Source: Caballeronia catudaia
Lineage (GTDB): Bacteria; Pseudomonadota; Gammaproteobacteria; Burkholderiales; Burkholderiaceae
Length of the DNA: 64,000 bases
Assembly (NCBI RefSeq): GCF_001544755.2
Contig: NZ_FCOF02000031.1
Location: 1 to 64,000, forward strand
Direction of reading: 5' to 3'
The translations under genes and the position numbers were made by a program. Positions 16,108-24,955 of the stretch are shown piece by piece. Under the pieces are notes generated by a model. The model worked only from the letters and a program-made list of their open reading frames with translations. It made no database searches and was not told the DNA's origin. The first letter of the stretch is position 1. Every line of letters begins with the position of its first letter.

Positions 16108-17103
16108 ATGAAACGCATGTCTGAATTACCAAAGCCTAGCTTCCCTGAAATTACGCGCCGCCAATTGCTGATTCTAGGGGCCGGCGCCGCAGTATCCGCG
16201 GCTGTGGCCAATGCAGCCTCCGCTGCGTCGGCCGCGTCTGGCAGCGCGGCAACTTCGCAAGGATATTTAGCCATGAACTACGTCACAACCAAGGACGGTG
16301 TCCAAATCTTCTACAAGGACTGGGGGCCCGCCAATGCGACGCCTATCGTCTTCTCGCACGGATGGCCTCTGAGCTCCGATGATTGGGATGCCCAGATGAT
16401 GTTCTTCCTCTCAAAGGGCTATCGCGTCGTTGCCCATGACCGGCGCGGCCACGGGCGCTCGTCGCAGGTCTGGGACGGGCACGACATGGACCATTACGCC
16501 GACGACCTGGCAGCCGTGGTGACTCATCTCAACCTCAAGGGTGCCATCCACGTTGGCCATTCCACTGGGGGCGGTGAAGTTGTTCGTTACCTGGCGCGCC
16601 ACGGCGAGAAGCATGCTTCGAAGGCCTGCCTTGTCGCGGCAGTGCCGCCGCTTATGGTCAAGACTGCGTCCAACCCGGGCGGTCTGCCGAAGGAGGTGTT
16701 CGACGATCTGCAACTGCAAACCGCGACCAACCGGGCGCAGTTCTTCCGCAACCTTCCCGCAGGTCCGTTCTACGGCTTCAACCGACCGGGCGCAACGACC
16801 CAGGAAGGCATTGTCCAGAACTGGTGGCGACAGGGAATGATGGGGAGCGCAAAGGCGCACTACGACGGCATCGTGGCGTTTTCGCAGACTGACTTCACCG
16901 AGGACCTGAAGAAGATCAACCTGCCTGTTCTGGTGATGCACGGCGACGATGATCAGATCGTTCCTTATGCCGATTCCGGGCCGCTGTCGGCCAAGCTTCT
17001 GAAGAAAGGCACGTTGAAGACATACAAAGGCTTCCCACATGGCATGCCGACCACGCACGCGGACGTCATCAACGCGGACCTGTTGGCCTTTATCAAGGCC
17101 TGA
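16108..17103 (+). CDS. Alpha/beta hydrolase, cofactor-free chloroperoxidase type, with Tat-like leader
   Basis: 331 residues. The core (about 55-331) is a perhydrolase/non-heme haloperoxidase: oxyanion region FSHGWPLSSDDW, nucleophile Ser152 in VGHSTGGGEV, Asp in MHGDDDQIVPY and His311 in KGFPHGMPTTH complete the triad. Unlike most relatives it has a 54-residue N-terminal extension with twin arginines (EITRRQLLILGAGAAVSAAV), which looks like a Tat signal. An internal ATG at 16270 (MNYVTTKDGVQIF), with AGGA upstream, matches the usual start of cytoplasmic homologues. It is a single gene with an IS6 scrap upstream and decayed sequence downstream. The physiological ester or peracid substrate is unknown. 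Confidence 0.9.
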   Translation: MKRMSELPKPSFPEITRRQLLILGAGAAVSAAVANAASAASAASGSAATSQGYLAMNYVTTKDGVQIFYKDWGPANATPIVFSHGWPLSSDDWDAQMMFFLSKGYRVVAHDRRGHGRSSQVWDGHDMDHYADDLAAVVTHLNLKGAIHVGHSTGGGEVVRYLARHGEKHASKACLVAAVPPLMVKTASNPGGLPKEVFDDLQLQTATNRAQFFRNLPAGPFYGFNRPGATTQEGIVQNWWRQGMMGSAKAHYDGIVAFSQTDFTEDLKKINLPVLVMHGDDDQIVPYADSGPLSAKLLKKGTLKTYKGFPHGMPTTHADVINADLLAFIKA

Positions 17104-17195
17104 GCGAGCCCGGTCGAATGCACTGCTAGTTCGCTTCGAGGCGGACTAGGAGTTGCCGCTCCAACGCTGGACGGAACGAAACGCTCTGGCAATGA

Positions 17196-17465
17196 AGTCA
17201 GCATGCTCAGAGGCGGAAGAATGGTTGCATCTCGGACGCCCCTCACCGCACCGACACCGTCACCGAGACCAGCGCGGCGCTCTACGTGTGCAACCCGACC
17301 GTCTGGCGTCTGCGGCTGCGCACGGTCGCCGGACTGCGGGCGGACCAGTTCTGGTACGAGGTGTTGAACGACAATCCTGCCAACTCGGGAAACGGCAGCG
17401 ACCGCATCGTCAGTCCGAAGCTGAGCATTGTGATGTCGCCGGCGAACCGGAGGAGAATTTTCTAA
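17196..17465 (+). pseudogene. C-terminal fragment of an unidentified protein
   Basis: A frame without a start codon runs from 17196 to a stop at 17465 and encodes LRTVAGLRADQFWYEVLNDN, then PANSGNGSDRIVSPKLSIVM. The composition is protein-like and better than the overlapping frames, so I take it as a truncated gene end. I do not recognise the family. Confidence 0.4.
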
Positions 17466-17583
17466 TTTTCTGAACCGGGGACGCAGCTTCCACAGTAACG
17501 ACGTTCGAGGCGCGACGACCACCGTCGAGGCTTGTCGCCGAAGCGCATTGGCGCCCCGTCGTTGTTGTCGAGGTGGTTGATGG

Positions 17584-18037
17584 TCACAGATAACGCCGCG
17601 ACACGAACTCGGCGACGCAAACCGGCTTTGTCGATCGTTCGCGCTGAACGGTCACTTCGACCGTCATCTGCGCGCCATTGTCAATCGGCCCGTATGCGAG
17701 CAGCCTGCACGCCGCGCGAATGCGGCTGCCCGACCTGCACGGGCGCCGGGAAGCGCACGCGGTTCAACCCGTAGTTTACTGCCGTGCGCGTGTCGGCAAC
17801 GCGAAACGCGCTCGAACAGAGCGACGGCAACAGGCTCAGCGTCAGGAATCCGTGCGCGACGGTCGCGCCGAACGTGCCCCTCCCCGCGCGAACGGGATCG
17901 ATGTGAATCCATTGCGGATCGTCGGTGACGTCCGCGAAGCGATCGATGCGCGTCTGATCGACCGTCATCCACTCGCCGACACCGAGCGGCTGGCCGATGT
18001 GCGCCTCGAGTTCCCGAAGTTGCTCAAACACTCTCAA
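17584..18037 (-). pseudogene. MaoC-like (R)-specific enoyl-CoA hydratase, frameshifted
   Basis: The minus frame from 18037 encodes MRVFEQLRELEAHIGQPLGV with the hot-dog hydratase motif FADVTDDPQWIHIDP (catalytic Asp and His) and GATVAHGFLTLSLLP. After RFPAPVQVG, near 17740, a one-base shift moves to a second frame, SRIRAACRLLAYGPIDNGAQ, that runs to VSRRYL and a stop at 17584. Together they make about 150 residues, the normal family length. The enzyme would hydrate trans-2-enoyl-CoA. The single shift leaves a 118-residue product lacking the last strand, so it is probably inactive unless this is a sequencing error. Confidence 0.82.
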
Positions 18038-18257
18038 GAAAACCTCCAGCTCAGCGGCAATGCGGAGACAGGTAACCGACGACTTCCCGAGCGCGCCGGC
18101 ACGGTCCTATGATTCGCACCCAAGCCAGAACGATTGAGACCTGCATGTGCAAAGGCGACAGAGCGCGGTGGCGCGTTGAAGATCGAGCACTTGCGCGCAC
18201 CAGGCAGCACGAAAAGCTCGTCCTAGTCCGCGTGCAAGTTGGCACCGCCCTCAACGC

Positions 18258-19934
18258 TCACATGTTCGGATAGTTCGGTCCGCCACCACCCTCCGGCGAC
18301 ATCCACACGATGTTTTGCGTAGGGTCCTTGATGTCACAGGTCTTGCAGTGCACGCAATTCTGCGCATTGATCTGCAGCCGGTCTTCGTCCTGCTCGTTTT
18401 TCACGAACTCGTAGACGCCCGCCGGGCAGAAGCGCGCTTCGGGTCCTGCATAGGTGGCGAGGTTGATGCCGACCGGCACGGACGGATCCTTGAGCGTCAG
18501 ATGCGCTGGCTGGTTCTCTTCATGGCTCGTGTTCGAGATGAACACCGACGATAGCCGGTCGAACGTGAGCTTGCCATCGGGCTTCGGATACTCGATCGGC
18601 CTGCACTGCGAGGCCGGCCTGAGCAACTCGTGGTCGCGGTGCTTGTGATGCAGCGTCCAGGGCACCTTGCCGCCCAAGAGCTTCTGCTCGATGCCCACCA
18701 TCAGCGTGCCCGTGTACAGGCCCTTGCTCATCCACTGCTTGAAGTTGCGGGCGCGGTAAAGCTCATCGTGCAGCCACGAGTTCCTGAATCCTTCCGGATA
18801 GGCCGTAAGCTCATCGCCGCTGCGGCCGGCGTGCACCGCCTCGAATGCGGCCTCTGCAGCCAGCATGCCGGTCTTGATTGCCGCGTGGCTGCCCTTGATG
18901 CGCGAGGCATTGAGAAAGCCCGCGTCGTCGCCCACCAGCGCGCCGCCAGCGAAAGTGAGCTTCGGTAGGGACATCAGGCCGCCTGCCGTGATCGCCCGGG
19001 CACCGTATGAAACTCGCTTGCCGCCTTCCAGGAAGGCACGGATCTCAGGATGCGTCTTGTAGCGTTGAAACTCCTCGAACGGCGAGAGATACGGGTTCGT
19101 GTACGCAAGGCCCACGACGAAGCCCACTATCACCTGGTTGTTGTCGATGTGGTACAGAAACGAGCCGCCATAAGTATCCGCATCCAGCGGCCAGCCTGCC
19201 GTGTGAATCACGAGACCCGGCTGATGCTTGGCAGGGTCGATCTCCCACAGCTCCTTGATGCCGATCCCATAGACCTGCGGATCGGACTCCTTGCCCAGCT
19301 CGAACTTCTCATTCAGCTGGCGGCCCAGGTGTCCGCGCGCGCCCTCGCAAAAGAACGTGTACTTTGCGTGCAGTTCCATGCCGCGTTGGAAGTTTTCAGT
19401 CGGCAAGCCGTCCTTGCCGATACCCATGTCCCCCGTCGCCACACCCTTCACCGAGCCGTCGTCGTTATACAGCACTTCGGCGGCTGGAAAGCCCGGGAAG
19501 ATTTCCACGCCCAGCCCTTCGGCCTTGTTGCCGAGCCAGCGCGTGACCTTGGCGAGGCTGACGACATAGTTGCCATGGTTCCTGAAGTTGTGCGGCAATG
19601 CCCAGTTCGGCACGGACATCCCCCCGTTTTTCGACAGGAAGAGGAAACGGTCTTCGGTGACGGGGACGTTCAGCGGCGCACCCGCTTCCTTCCAGTCCGG
19701 GATCAGCTCATCGAGTGCGCGCGGGTCCATGACCGCGCCCGACAGAATGTGCGCGCCGATTTCGGAGCCCTTTTCCAGCACGCACACGCCAATTTCGACA
19801 CCCTTCTCAGCGGCCAGCTGCTTCAGGCGTATCGCAGCGGACAGTCCTGCCGGACCGCCTCCGACGATCACAACGTCGTATTCCATCGATTCGCGGGGAC
19901 CGTATTGATGATGGCGCGGCATATTACTTTCCAT
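18258..19934 (-). CDS. Electron-transfer flavoprotein-ubiquinone oxidoreductase
   Basis: 558 residues, the usual size. It passes electrons from reduced ETF to ubiquinone at the inner membrane, closing the chain for acyl-CoA dehydrogenases. The FAD dinucleotide-binding motif VVIVGGGPAGLSAAIRL lies near residues 21-37. The C-terminus carries the 4Fe-4S ligands RFCPAGVYEF and CVHCKTCDIKDPTQNI and the end EGGGGPNYPNM. ATG at 19934 is used; MPRHHQYG at 19922 is an alternative. It lies downstream of actP, in line with the beta-oxidation operon, and its product serves EtfAB and the two acyl-CoA dehydrogenases encoded there. Confidence 0.95.
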   Translation of the reverse strand: MESNMPRHHQYGPRESMEYDVVIVGGGPAGLSAAIRLKQLAAEKGVEIGVCVLEKGSEIGAHILSGAVMDPRALDELIPDWKEAGAPLNVPVTEDRFLFLSKNGGMSVPNWALPHNFRNHGNYVVSLAKVTRWLGNKAEGLGVEIFPGFPAAEVLYNDDGSVKGVATGDMGIGKDGLPTENFQRGMELHAKYTFFCEGARGHLGRQLNEKFELGKESDPQVYGIGIKELWEIDPAKHQPGLVIHTAGWPLDADTYGGSFLYHIDNNQVIVGFVVGLAYTNPYLSPFEEFQRYKTHPEIRAFLEGGKRVSYGARAITAGGLMSLPKLTFAGGALVGDDAGFLNASRIKGSHAAIKTGMLAAEAAFEAVHAGRSGDELTAYPEGFRNSWLHDELYRARNFKQWMSKGLYTGTLMVGIEQKLLGGKVPWTLHHKHRDHELLRPASQCRPIEYPKPDGKLTFDRLSSVFISNTSHEENQPAHLTLKDPSVPVGINLATYAGPEARFCPAGVYEFVKNEQDEDRLQINAQNCVHCKTCDIKDPTQNIVWMSPEGGGGPNYPNM

Positions 19935-20009
19935 GTACTTTGATATCAGGCTCCGAGTAAATTTCCCTCGGGTTTGAGCGTCACGACAACCTGAACGTCC
20001 GCTGCTGGT

Positions 20010-21695
20010 TCAATGATCGACCGCCTTCACCGGCAGGAGGCCCGTCTGGCCATAGAACTCCTGCAGCGCGAAGGCATCCCGCTCTCGCTGCGCACGAGCG
20101 CTGCGATCGAGCATCGAGAAAACCCAGATACCCGCGAACGCGAGCGGCACTGAAACCAGAGCGGGATTGTCGAGGAACACCGGGGCATGTGCCTGATGCA
20201 GCACATCGACCCATACCGATTTCGATAGCGCTGTCATGAGCACCGCGGAAATCAACCCGAGACTGCCGCCCGCGACGGCGCCGCGGGTCGTCATGCCGCG
20301 CCAGAAAATCGACGCGACCAGCACCGGGAAATTCGCACTGGCCGCGACCGCCCCGACGAGGCCGGCCATGAAGGCCACGTTGATGTGCTCGAACAGAATG
20401 CCGAGCCCGATCGCGACGACACTCAGGGTGAGTGTCGCAAGGCGGGAGATGCGCATCTCGCGAGCTTCGTTCGCTTTGCCGCGCGCGAGCCAGCAAGCGT
20501 AAAGGTCATGCGAAACCGTGGCTGCTCCCGAGAGCGCGAGACCCGCCACCACCGCCAAGATCGTCGCGAAGGTCACGGCCGCGATGAATCCGTAGAACAG
20601 ATTGCCCCCCAACGCCTGCGCCAGCTTGACTGCGACCATGTTCGAGCCGCCGAGCAAGTCTCGCGTGAGATGGAAATGCCCATCGACCGTGGACTTGAAG
20701 AACTCGGGATGCTGGGCGAGCAGTGCAATTGCGGAGAAGCCGATGATGAAGGTCAACAGATAGAAGTACCCGATGAACCCGGTGGCGATGAATGCGGACT
20801 TGCGGGCCTCTTTCGCGCTTGACACGGTAAAGAAGCGCATCAGGATATTGGGGAGCCCTGCAGTGCCGAACATCAGCGCGATGCCGAGCGACAGCGCGTT
20901 CAAAGGATCCTTCACCAGCTTGCCCGGGCCCACGATACTGAGTGCGCCGGGGTGAACAGCGACGGCGCGTCGAAACATCTCATCGGGACTGAAGCCGAAT
21001 TGCGCAAGCGCGGTGACGGCCATGAACGTCGCGCCAAACAGGAGCAACACGGCCTTGATGATCTGCACCCAGGTGGTCGCCACCATGCCGCCAAAGAATA
21101 CGTAGGTTACCATCAGCGCGCCGACGATGATTTCGGCCATCCAGTACGGCAATCCGAACAGCATCTGGATCAGCTTGCCCGCACCGACCATCTGCACGAC
21201 CAGATAGAAGATTACGACGACAAGCGACGTGCTGGCCGACATCAGGCGAATCGGCGCCTGCTGGAAGCGGTAGGCGATCACATCGACGAACGTAAACTTG
21301 CCGAGGTTGCGCAAGGGTTCGGCGAGCAGGAACATCACGAATGGCCAGCCCACGAGAAAGCCGACCGAGTAGATCAGGCCATCGAACCCAAATACGAACA
21401 CCATGCCCGAGAGGCCCAGGAACGAGGCCGCGGACATATAGTCGCCGGCGATGGCGAGCCCGTTCTGAAAGCCGGTGATGCCTCCACCGGCGCTGTAGAA
21501 GTCCTTGGTCGTGCGGGTCCTGCGCGAAGCCCATCGCGTGATGCCTAGCGTGACAAGCACGAACAGCAAAAACATGCCGATCGCAACCGGATTCAGCTCG
21601 ACATGGCCGGGCACCGGGCCTTCGATGGAGGAGGCGTGAGCAACTGCCGCCATCGAGGCAAGGATTGCGCTACAAAGGAAGTGAAGGAGTTTCAT
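20010..21695 (-). CDS. actP: Cation/acetate symporter ActP (SSS family)
   Basis: 561 residues. An N-terminal leader-like helix is followed by a short loop (SIEGPVPGHVELNPVAI) and 13 predicted membrane segments of a sodium:solute symporter. Family signatures include SAGGGITGFQNGLAIAGDYM and FGTAGLPNILMRFFTV. It imports acetate or other short monocarboxylates. It is paired with the DUF485 gene three bases upstream, exactly as yjcH-actP in enterobacteria. The pair sits behind etfA and before ETF-QO in the same orientation, so it may be co-transcribed with the beta-oxidation operon. Confidence 0.94.
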   Translation of the reverse strand: MKLLHFLCSAILASMAAVAHASSIEGPVPGHVELNPVAIGMFLLFVLVTLGITRWASRRTRTTKDFYSAGGGITGFQNGLAIAGDYMSAASFLGLSGMVFVFGFDGLIYSVGFLVGWPFVMFLLAEPLRNLGKFTFVDVIAYRFQQAPIRLMSASTSLVVVIFYLVVQMVGAGKLIQMLFGLPYWMAEIIVGALMVTYVFFGGMVATTWVQIIKAVLLLFGATFMAVTALAQFGFSPDEMFRRAVAVHPGALSIVGPGKLVKDPLNALSLGIALMFGTAGLPNILMRFFTVSSAKEARKSAFIATGFIGYFYLLTFIIGFSAIALLAQHPEFFKSTVDGHFHLTRDLLGGSNMVAVKLAQALGGNLFYGFIAAVTFATILAVVAGLALSGAATVSHDLYACWLARGKANEAREMRISRLATLTLSVVAIGLGILFEHINVAFMAGLVGAVAASANFPVLVASIFWRGMTTRGAVAGGSLGLISAVLMTALSKSVWVDVLHQAHAPVFLDNPALVSVPLAFAGIWVFSMLDRSARAQRERDAFALQEFYGQTGLLPVKAVDH

Positions 21696-21698
21696 TGT

Positions 21699-22016
21699 CT
21701 ATTCTCCATGCCGGACGTTGGCGAGAAATTCGCTCATCAACGGATCGAGCGTGCGGTTCGTGCGCATCACGTACCAGCCGCTCATCCCGACTGCGACCAG
21801 GATGATGCCCACGCCCGCGACGATGCCAATGTTGGTCGTGGCGCCCGCATACAGCGGACGGGCGAGCACGTGCGGCGCCAGGGCGACGAACAGGATAAAG
21901 CCGTAGTAGATGAGGATCATCAGCGCCGTCAGCATGAAGCTGAAGCGCCTGCGTGACGCGATGAGCCGCCGATACGCGGGACTCGCTTCGATTGAATCGA
22001 TCTGGATCGGCTGCAT
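21699..22016 (-). CDS. yjcH: DUF485 membrane protein, YjcH-like ActP partner
   Basis: 105 residues with two transmembrane helices (about 28-50 and 63-85) after a cytoplasmic start with SPAYRRLIASRRRF, the DUF485 signature. It is the usual small partner of ActP-type symporters and lies three bases before actP on the same strand. A spacer of about 150 bases separates it from etfA, so it could have its own promoter. Confidence 0.9.
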   Translation of the reverse strand: MQPIQIDSIEASPAYRRLIASRRRFSFMLTALMILIYYGFILFVALAPHVLARPLYAGATTNIGIVAGVGIILVAVGMSGWYVMRTNRTLDPLMSEFLANVRHGE

Positions 22017-22168
22017 GGTTTGTCTCCTGCCTGCAATCTGATGAAGTCGCTTTGACGACGGATGGAATCAGCCCTCGGTGGCTCGGTATGCTTAGGGGCT
22101 GCTTGAGGCAGCTTCTGGTCTTGGCGGGCGCGGAATGGCTCCGCGCGTAATTCGATGCTCGCCCGTGC

Positions 22169-23104
22169 TCAGCTCAGTTCTGTCGCCAGTTCCGGCACTG
22201 CGGTAAACAGATCGCCGACCAGGCCGTAGTCCGCGACGCTGAAGATCGGCGCTTCGGGATCCTTGTTGATCGCGACGATCACCTTGCTGTCCTTCATGCC
22301 CGCCAAGTGCTGGATCGCGCCCGAGATCCCCACCGCGACATACAGTTGCGGCGCAACGATCTTGCCCGTCTGCCCCACCTGGTAATCATTCGGCACGAAG
22401 CCTGCATCCACCGCCGCGCGCGAAGCGCCCAGTGCCGCGCCGAGCTTGTCCGCCAGCGGCTCCAGCACCTTCGTGTAGTTCTCGCCATTACCCAAGCCCC
22501 GGCCGCCCGACACGATGATGCTCGCGCTCGTCAGTTCCGGTCGGTCCAGCTTCGTCAGCTCGCGGCTCACGAACTGCGAGATGCCTGCATCGGCTGCCGC
22601 CTCGATTTTCTCCACCGTCGCACTGCCGCCTTGCGCGGCTACCGGGTCGAAGCCCGTCGCGCGGACCGTAATCACCTTGATCGGGTCTTGAGATTGAACC
22701 GTTGCAATCGCGTTGCCCGCATAGATCGGTCGCTCGAACGTGTCGGCATTGTTCACGGCGGTGATGTCGCTGATCTGCGCCACATCCAGACGCGCCGCGA
22801 TACGCGGTGCGACGCTCTTGCCGTAAGCCGTTGATGAAGCAAGGATGTGCGAGTAGTTCTTCGCAATCGACAGCACCGTGCCTTCGACGTTTTCCGCCAG
22901 GCCTTCGGCCAGTTGCGGCGCATCGGCCAAGAGCACCTTCGCCACCCCGGCGATCTGCGCCGCCTGGTCGGCCGCGGCCTGTGCATTCAAACCCGCCACC
23001 AGCACGTGAATCTCACCGCCGATCTTCGCTGTCGCGGCCACCGTATTGAGCGTCGCCGCCTTCAACGACGCGTTGTCGTGTTCCGCAATTACGAGAATTG
23101 TCAT
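22169..23104 (-). CDS. etfA: Electron transfer flavoprotein alpha subunit
   Basis: 311 residues; the start at 23104 (MTILVIAEHDN) is chosen over an upstream ATG. The C-terminal FAD domain shows VSGGRGLGNGENY, GQTGKIVAPQLYVAVGISGA and VIVAINKDPEAPIF, all typical of EtfA. With EtfB it accepts electrons from the acyl-CoA dehydrogenases and delivers them to ETF-QO. It follows etfB by 14 bases at the end of the core beta-oxidation operon. Confidence 0.97.
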   Translation of the reverse strand: MTILVIAEHDNASLKAATLNTVAATAKIGGEIHVLVAGLNAQAAADQAAQIAGVAKVLLADAPQLAEGLAENVEGTVLSIAKNYSHILASSTAYGKSVAPRIAARLDVAQISDITAVNNADTFERPIYAGNAIATVQSQDPIKVITVRATGFDPVAAQGGSATVEKIEAAADAGISQFVSRELTKLDRPELTSASIIVSGGRGLGNGENYTKVLEPLADKLGAALGASRAAVDAGFVPNDYQVGQTGKIVAPQLYVAVGISGAIQHLAGMKDSKVIVAINKDPEAPIFSVADYGLVGDLFTAVPELATELS

Positions 23105-23118
23105 GTCTATCTCTCCGC

Positions 23119-23868
23119 TCACAGTACCTTGGCTTCGGTCTTCAGCTTCTCGACCAGCGTCTTCACGTCCGGCACCATCACACCGGCCGAGCGCTTCGCA
23201 GGCTCCGTCACCTTGAGCGTTTTAAGGCGCGGCGTCACGTCCACGCCCAAGTCCGCCGGTTTGACGGTGCTGAGCGGCTTCTTCTTCGCCTTCATGATGT
23301 TGGGCAGCGTCACGTAACGCGGCTCGTTCAGGCGCAGGTCCGTAGTTACGACTGCGGGGAGCTTCAGAGACAGCGTTTCCGCACCGCCATCAACTTCGCG
23401 CGAGACCATGGCTTTGCCGTCGGCGATCGTCAGCTTCGAGGCGAACGTCGCTTGCGGAAGACCTGCCAGTGCAGCGAGCATCTGACCAGTCTGATTTGAG
23501 TCATCGTCGATCGCCTGCTTGCCGAGGATGACGAGCTCAGGCTTTTCCTGATCGACCAACGCCTTGAGAATTTTCGCGACCGCGAGCGGCTGCAGTTCAT
23601 CGGCGGATTCAACGAGAATCGCGCGATCCGCACCGATCGCCAACGCCGTGCGCAAGGTTTCCTGGCATTGCGTGACGCCGCACGACACGGCGATCACTTC
23701 GGTAGCAACACGCGCTTCCTTCAGACGCACAGCCTCTTCGACGGCGATTTCGTCGAAGGGGTTCATCGACATCTTCACGTTGGCGATATCCACGCCTGTG
23801 TTATCCGATTTGACGCGGACGTTCACGTTGTAGTCGATCACGCGTTTGACTGGCACCAGTACCTTCAT
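23119..23868 (-). CDS. etfB: Electron transfer flavoprotein beta subunit
   Basis: 249 residues; MKVLVPVKRVIDYNVNVRVK is the standard N-terminus and GGAGAGG precedes it. The AMP-binding region and the ETF beta signature VEEAVRLKEARVATEVIAVS are present, and the protein ends in the alpha-wrapping arm (VKTLVEKLKTEAKVL). A longer upstream extension of the frame is rejected because it runs through the flavoprotein gene in another frame. It is dedicated to the operon's dehydrogenases by position. Confidence 0.97.
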   Translation of the reverse strand: MKVLVPVKRVIDYNVNVRVKSDNTGVDIANVKMSMNPFDEIAVEEAVRLKEARVATEVIAVSCGVTQCQETLRTALAIGADRAILVESADELQPLAVAKILKALVDQEKPELVILGKQAIDDDSNQTGQMLAALAGLPQATFASKLTIADGKAMVSREVDGGAETLSLKLPAVVTTDLRLNEPRYVTLPNIMKAKKKPLSTVKPADLGVDVTPRLKTLKVTEPAKRSAGVMVPDVKTLVEKLKTEAKVL

Positions 23869-23933
23869 CTCAACCTCTCCTTGCATTAATGACAGATGCC
23901 GGCACGACCCCGCGCAGCGTCCGTAAATCCTGA

Positions 23934-24920
23934 TCAGTGAATCGCCAGCCGCCCCATCGCCTGGCGCATGTCGCTCTCGAAGCGACTCACGATCTCGCCA
24001 AGCGGCTCGATACGGTCGATGAACGCGAGCGACTGCCCTGCCGCCAGCAGGCCCTTGGACCAGTCGCCCGTGACATAGGCATTGCGGCCGATCTTGCCGG
24101 CAACCATGGGCATCAGGTCCTGAATGGTCACATTGGGGTTCCGCGCCTCGATCTCCTTCACGGCGGCCGTCGTCTCGTTGCGCAGCGTACGCACCGTATT
24201 GCGCACCGACTGCATGCACAGGTCCGTGTCGGTCGGTCCTGCTTCGACCAGCCTGCGCTTGTAGTCGGCATGTGCCCAGATCTCCTCTGCCACGGCGAAG
24301 CGCGTACCGACGACCACTCCGGAGGCGCCCATCGCGAGCGCGGCGGCGAGTTGCGAGCCGCGGCCGATGCCGCCGCCGATGAGGTAAGGAATGTCGAGCT
24401 CGCTTTCGGCCCACGCGGCATTGACGAACGACCCCACCATGTCGAGTCCCGGATGCCCCCCGCATTCGGCACCGACGATTGCGACCGCATCGACGCCGAT
24501 CGCGGCCGCCTTAACGGCAAACCGTACCGCCGGCACCTTGTGGAGCACCTTCACACCGGCCTGCTTCAGGAGTGGCATGTACTCTTCGGGATTGCGACCC
24601 GAGGTTTCGACACACTTCACGCCTTCATTGATGACGAGTTCGAACACTTCCCGCGTCTTCTCGCCGGGAACGAGCTTCGGAAGCATCGAGATGTTGACGC
24701 CGAACGGGCCGCCTTCGCATAGGTCGCGGCAGCGCCGGATCTGATCGCGTAGGGCTTGCGGCTCGGGAAAGCTCGCCGCCGTGATGAAACCAATGATGCC
24801 GGCGCGCGACGCGGCGGCGACATAGTCCGCATCGGCGAGCCACATCAGGCCACCGGCGACGATGGGCAGGCGTGTGCCGAACAATTCGGTAAAAGCGTTG
24901 GAAAAGGCGATCTTGCTCAT
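23934..24920 (-). CDS. Nitronate monooxygenase-like FMN protein
   Basis: 328 residues; the start at 24920 (MSKIAFSNAFTELFG) follows GAGGACC. TIM-barrel FMN enzyme of the NMO/2-nitropropane dioxygenase superfamily: LPIVAGGLMWLADADYVAAA, GVDAVAIVGAECGGHPG and the phosphate-binding end LAMGASGVVVGTRF. In CoA operons such proteins may act on nitronates or, like the FabK relatives, on enoyl thioesters; the sequence cannot decide. It lies between the CoA-transferase and etfB genes. A second homologue occurs at 36.2 kb, also beside crotonases. Confidence 0.88.
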   Translation of the reverse strand: MSKIAFSNAFTELFGTRLPIVAGGLMWLADADYVAAASRAGIIGFITAASFPEPQALRDQIRRCRDLCEGGPFGVNISMLPKLVPGEKTREVFELVINEGVKCVETSGRNPEEYMPLLKQAGVKVLHKVPAVRFAVKAAAIGVDAVAIVGAECGGHPGLDMVGSFVNAAWAESELDIPYLIGGGIGRGSQLAAALAMGASGVVVGTRFAVAEEIWAHADYKRRLVEAGPTDTDLCMQSVRNTVRTLRNETTAAVKEIEARNPNVTIQDLMPMVAGKIGRNAYVTGDWSKGLLAAGQSLAFIDRIEPLGEIVSRFESDMRQAMGRLAIH

Positions 24921-24955
24921 TGGACGGTCCTCTGCGCAACAGCGCACATGCAGCG

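Noticed and set aside
23119..24465. Extended 448-codon version of EtfB
   Set aside because: The extra N-terminal part runs through the NMO-like gene in another frame; EtfB itself begins at 23868 with its own ribosome site.
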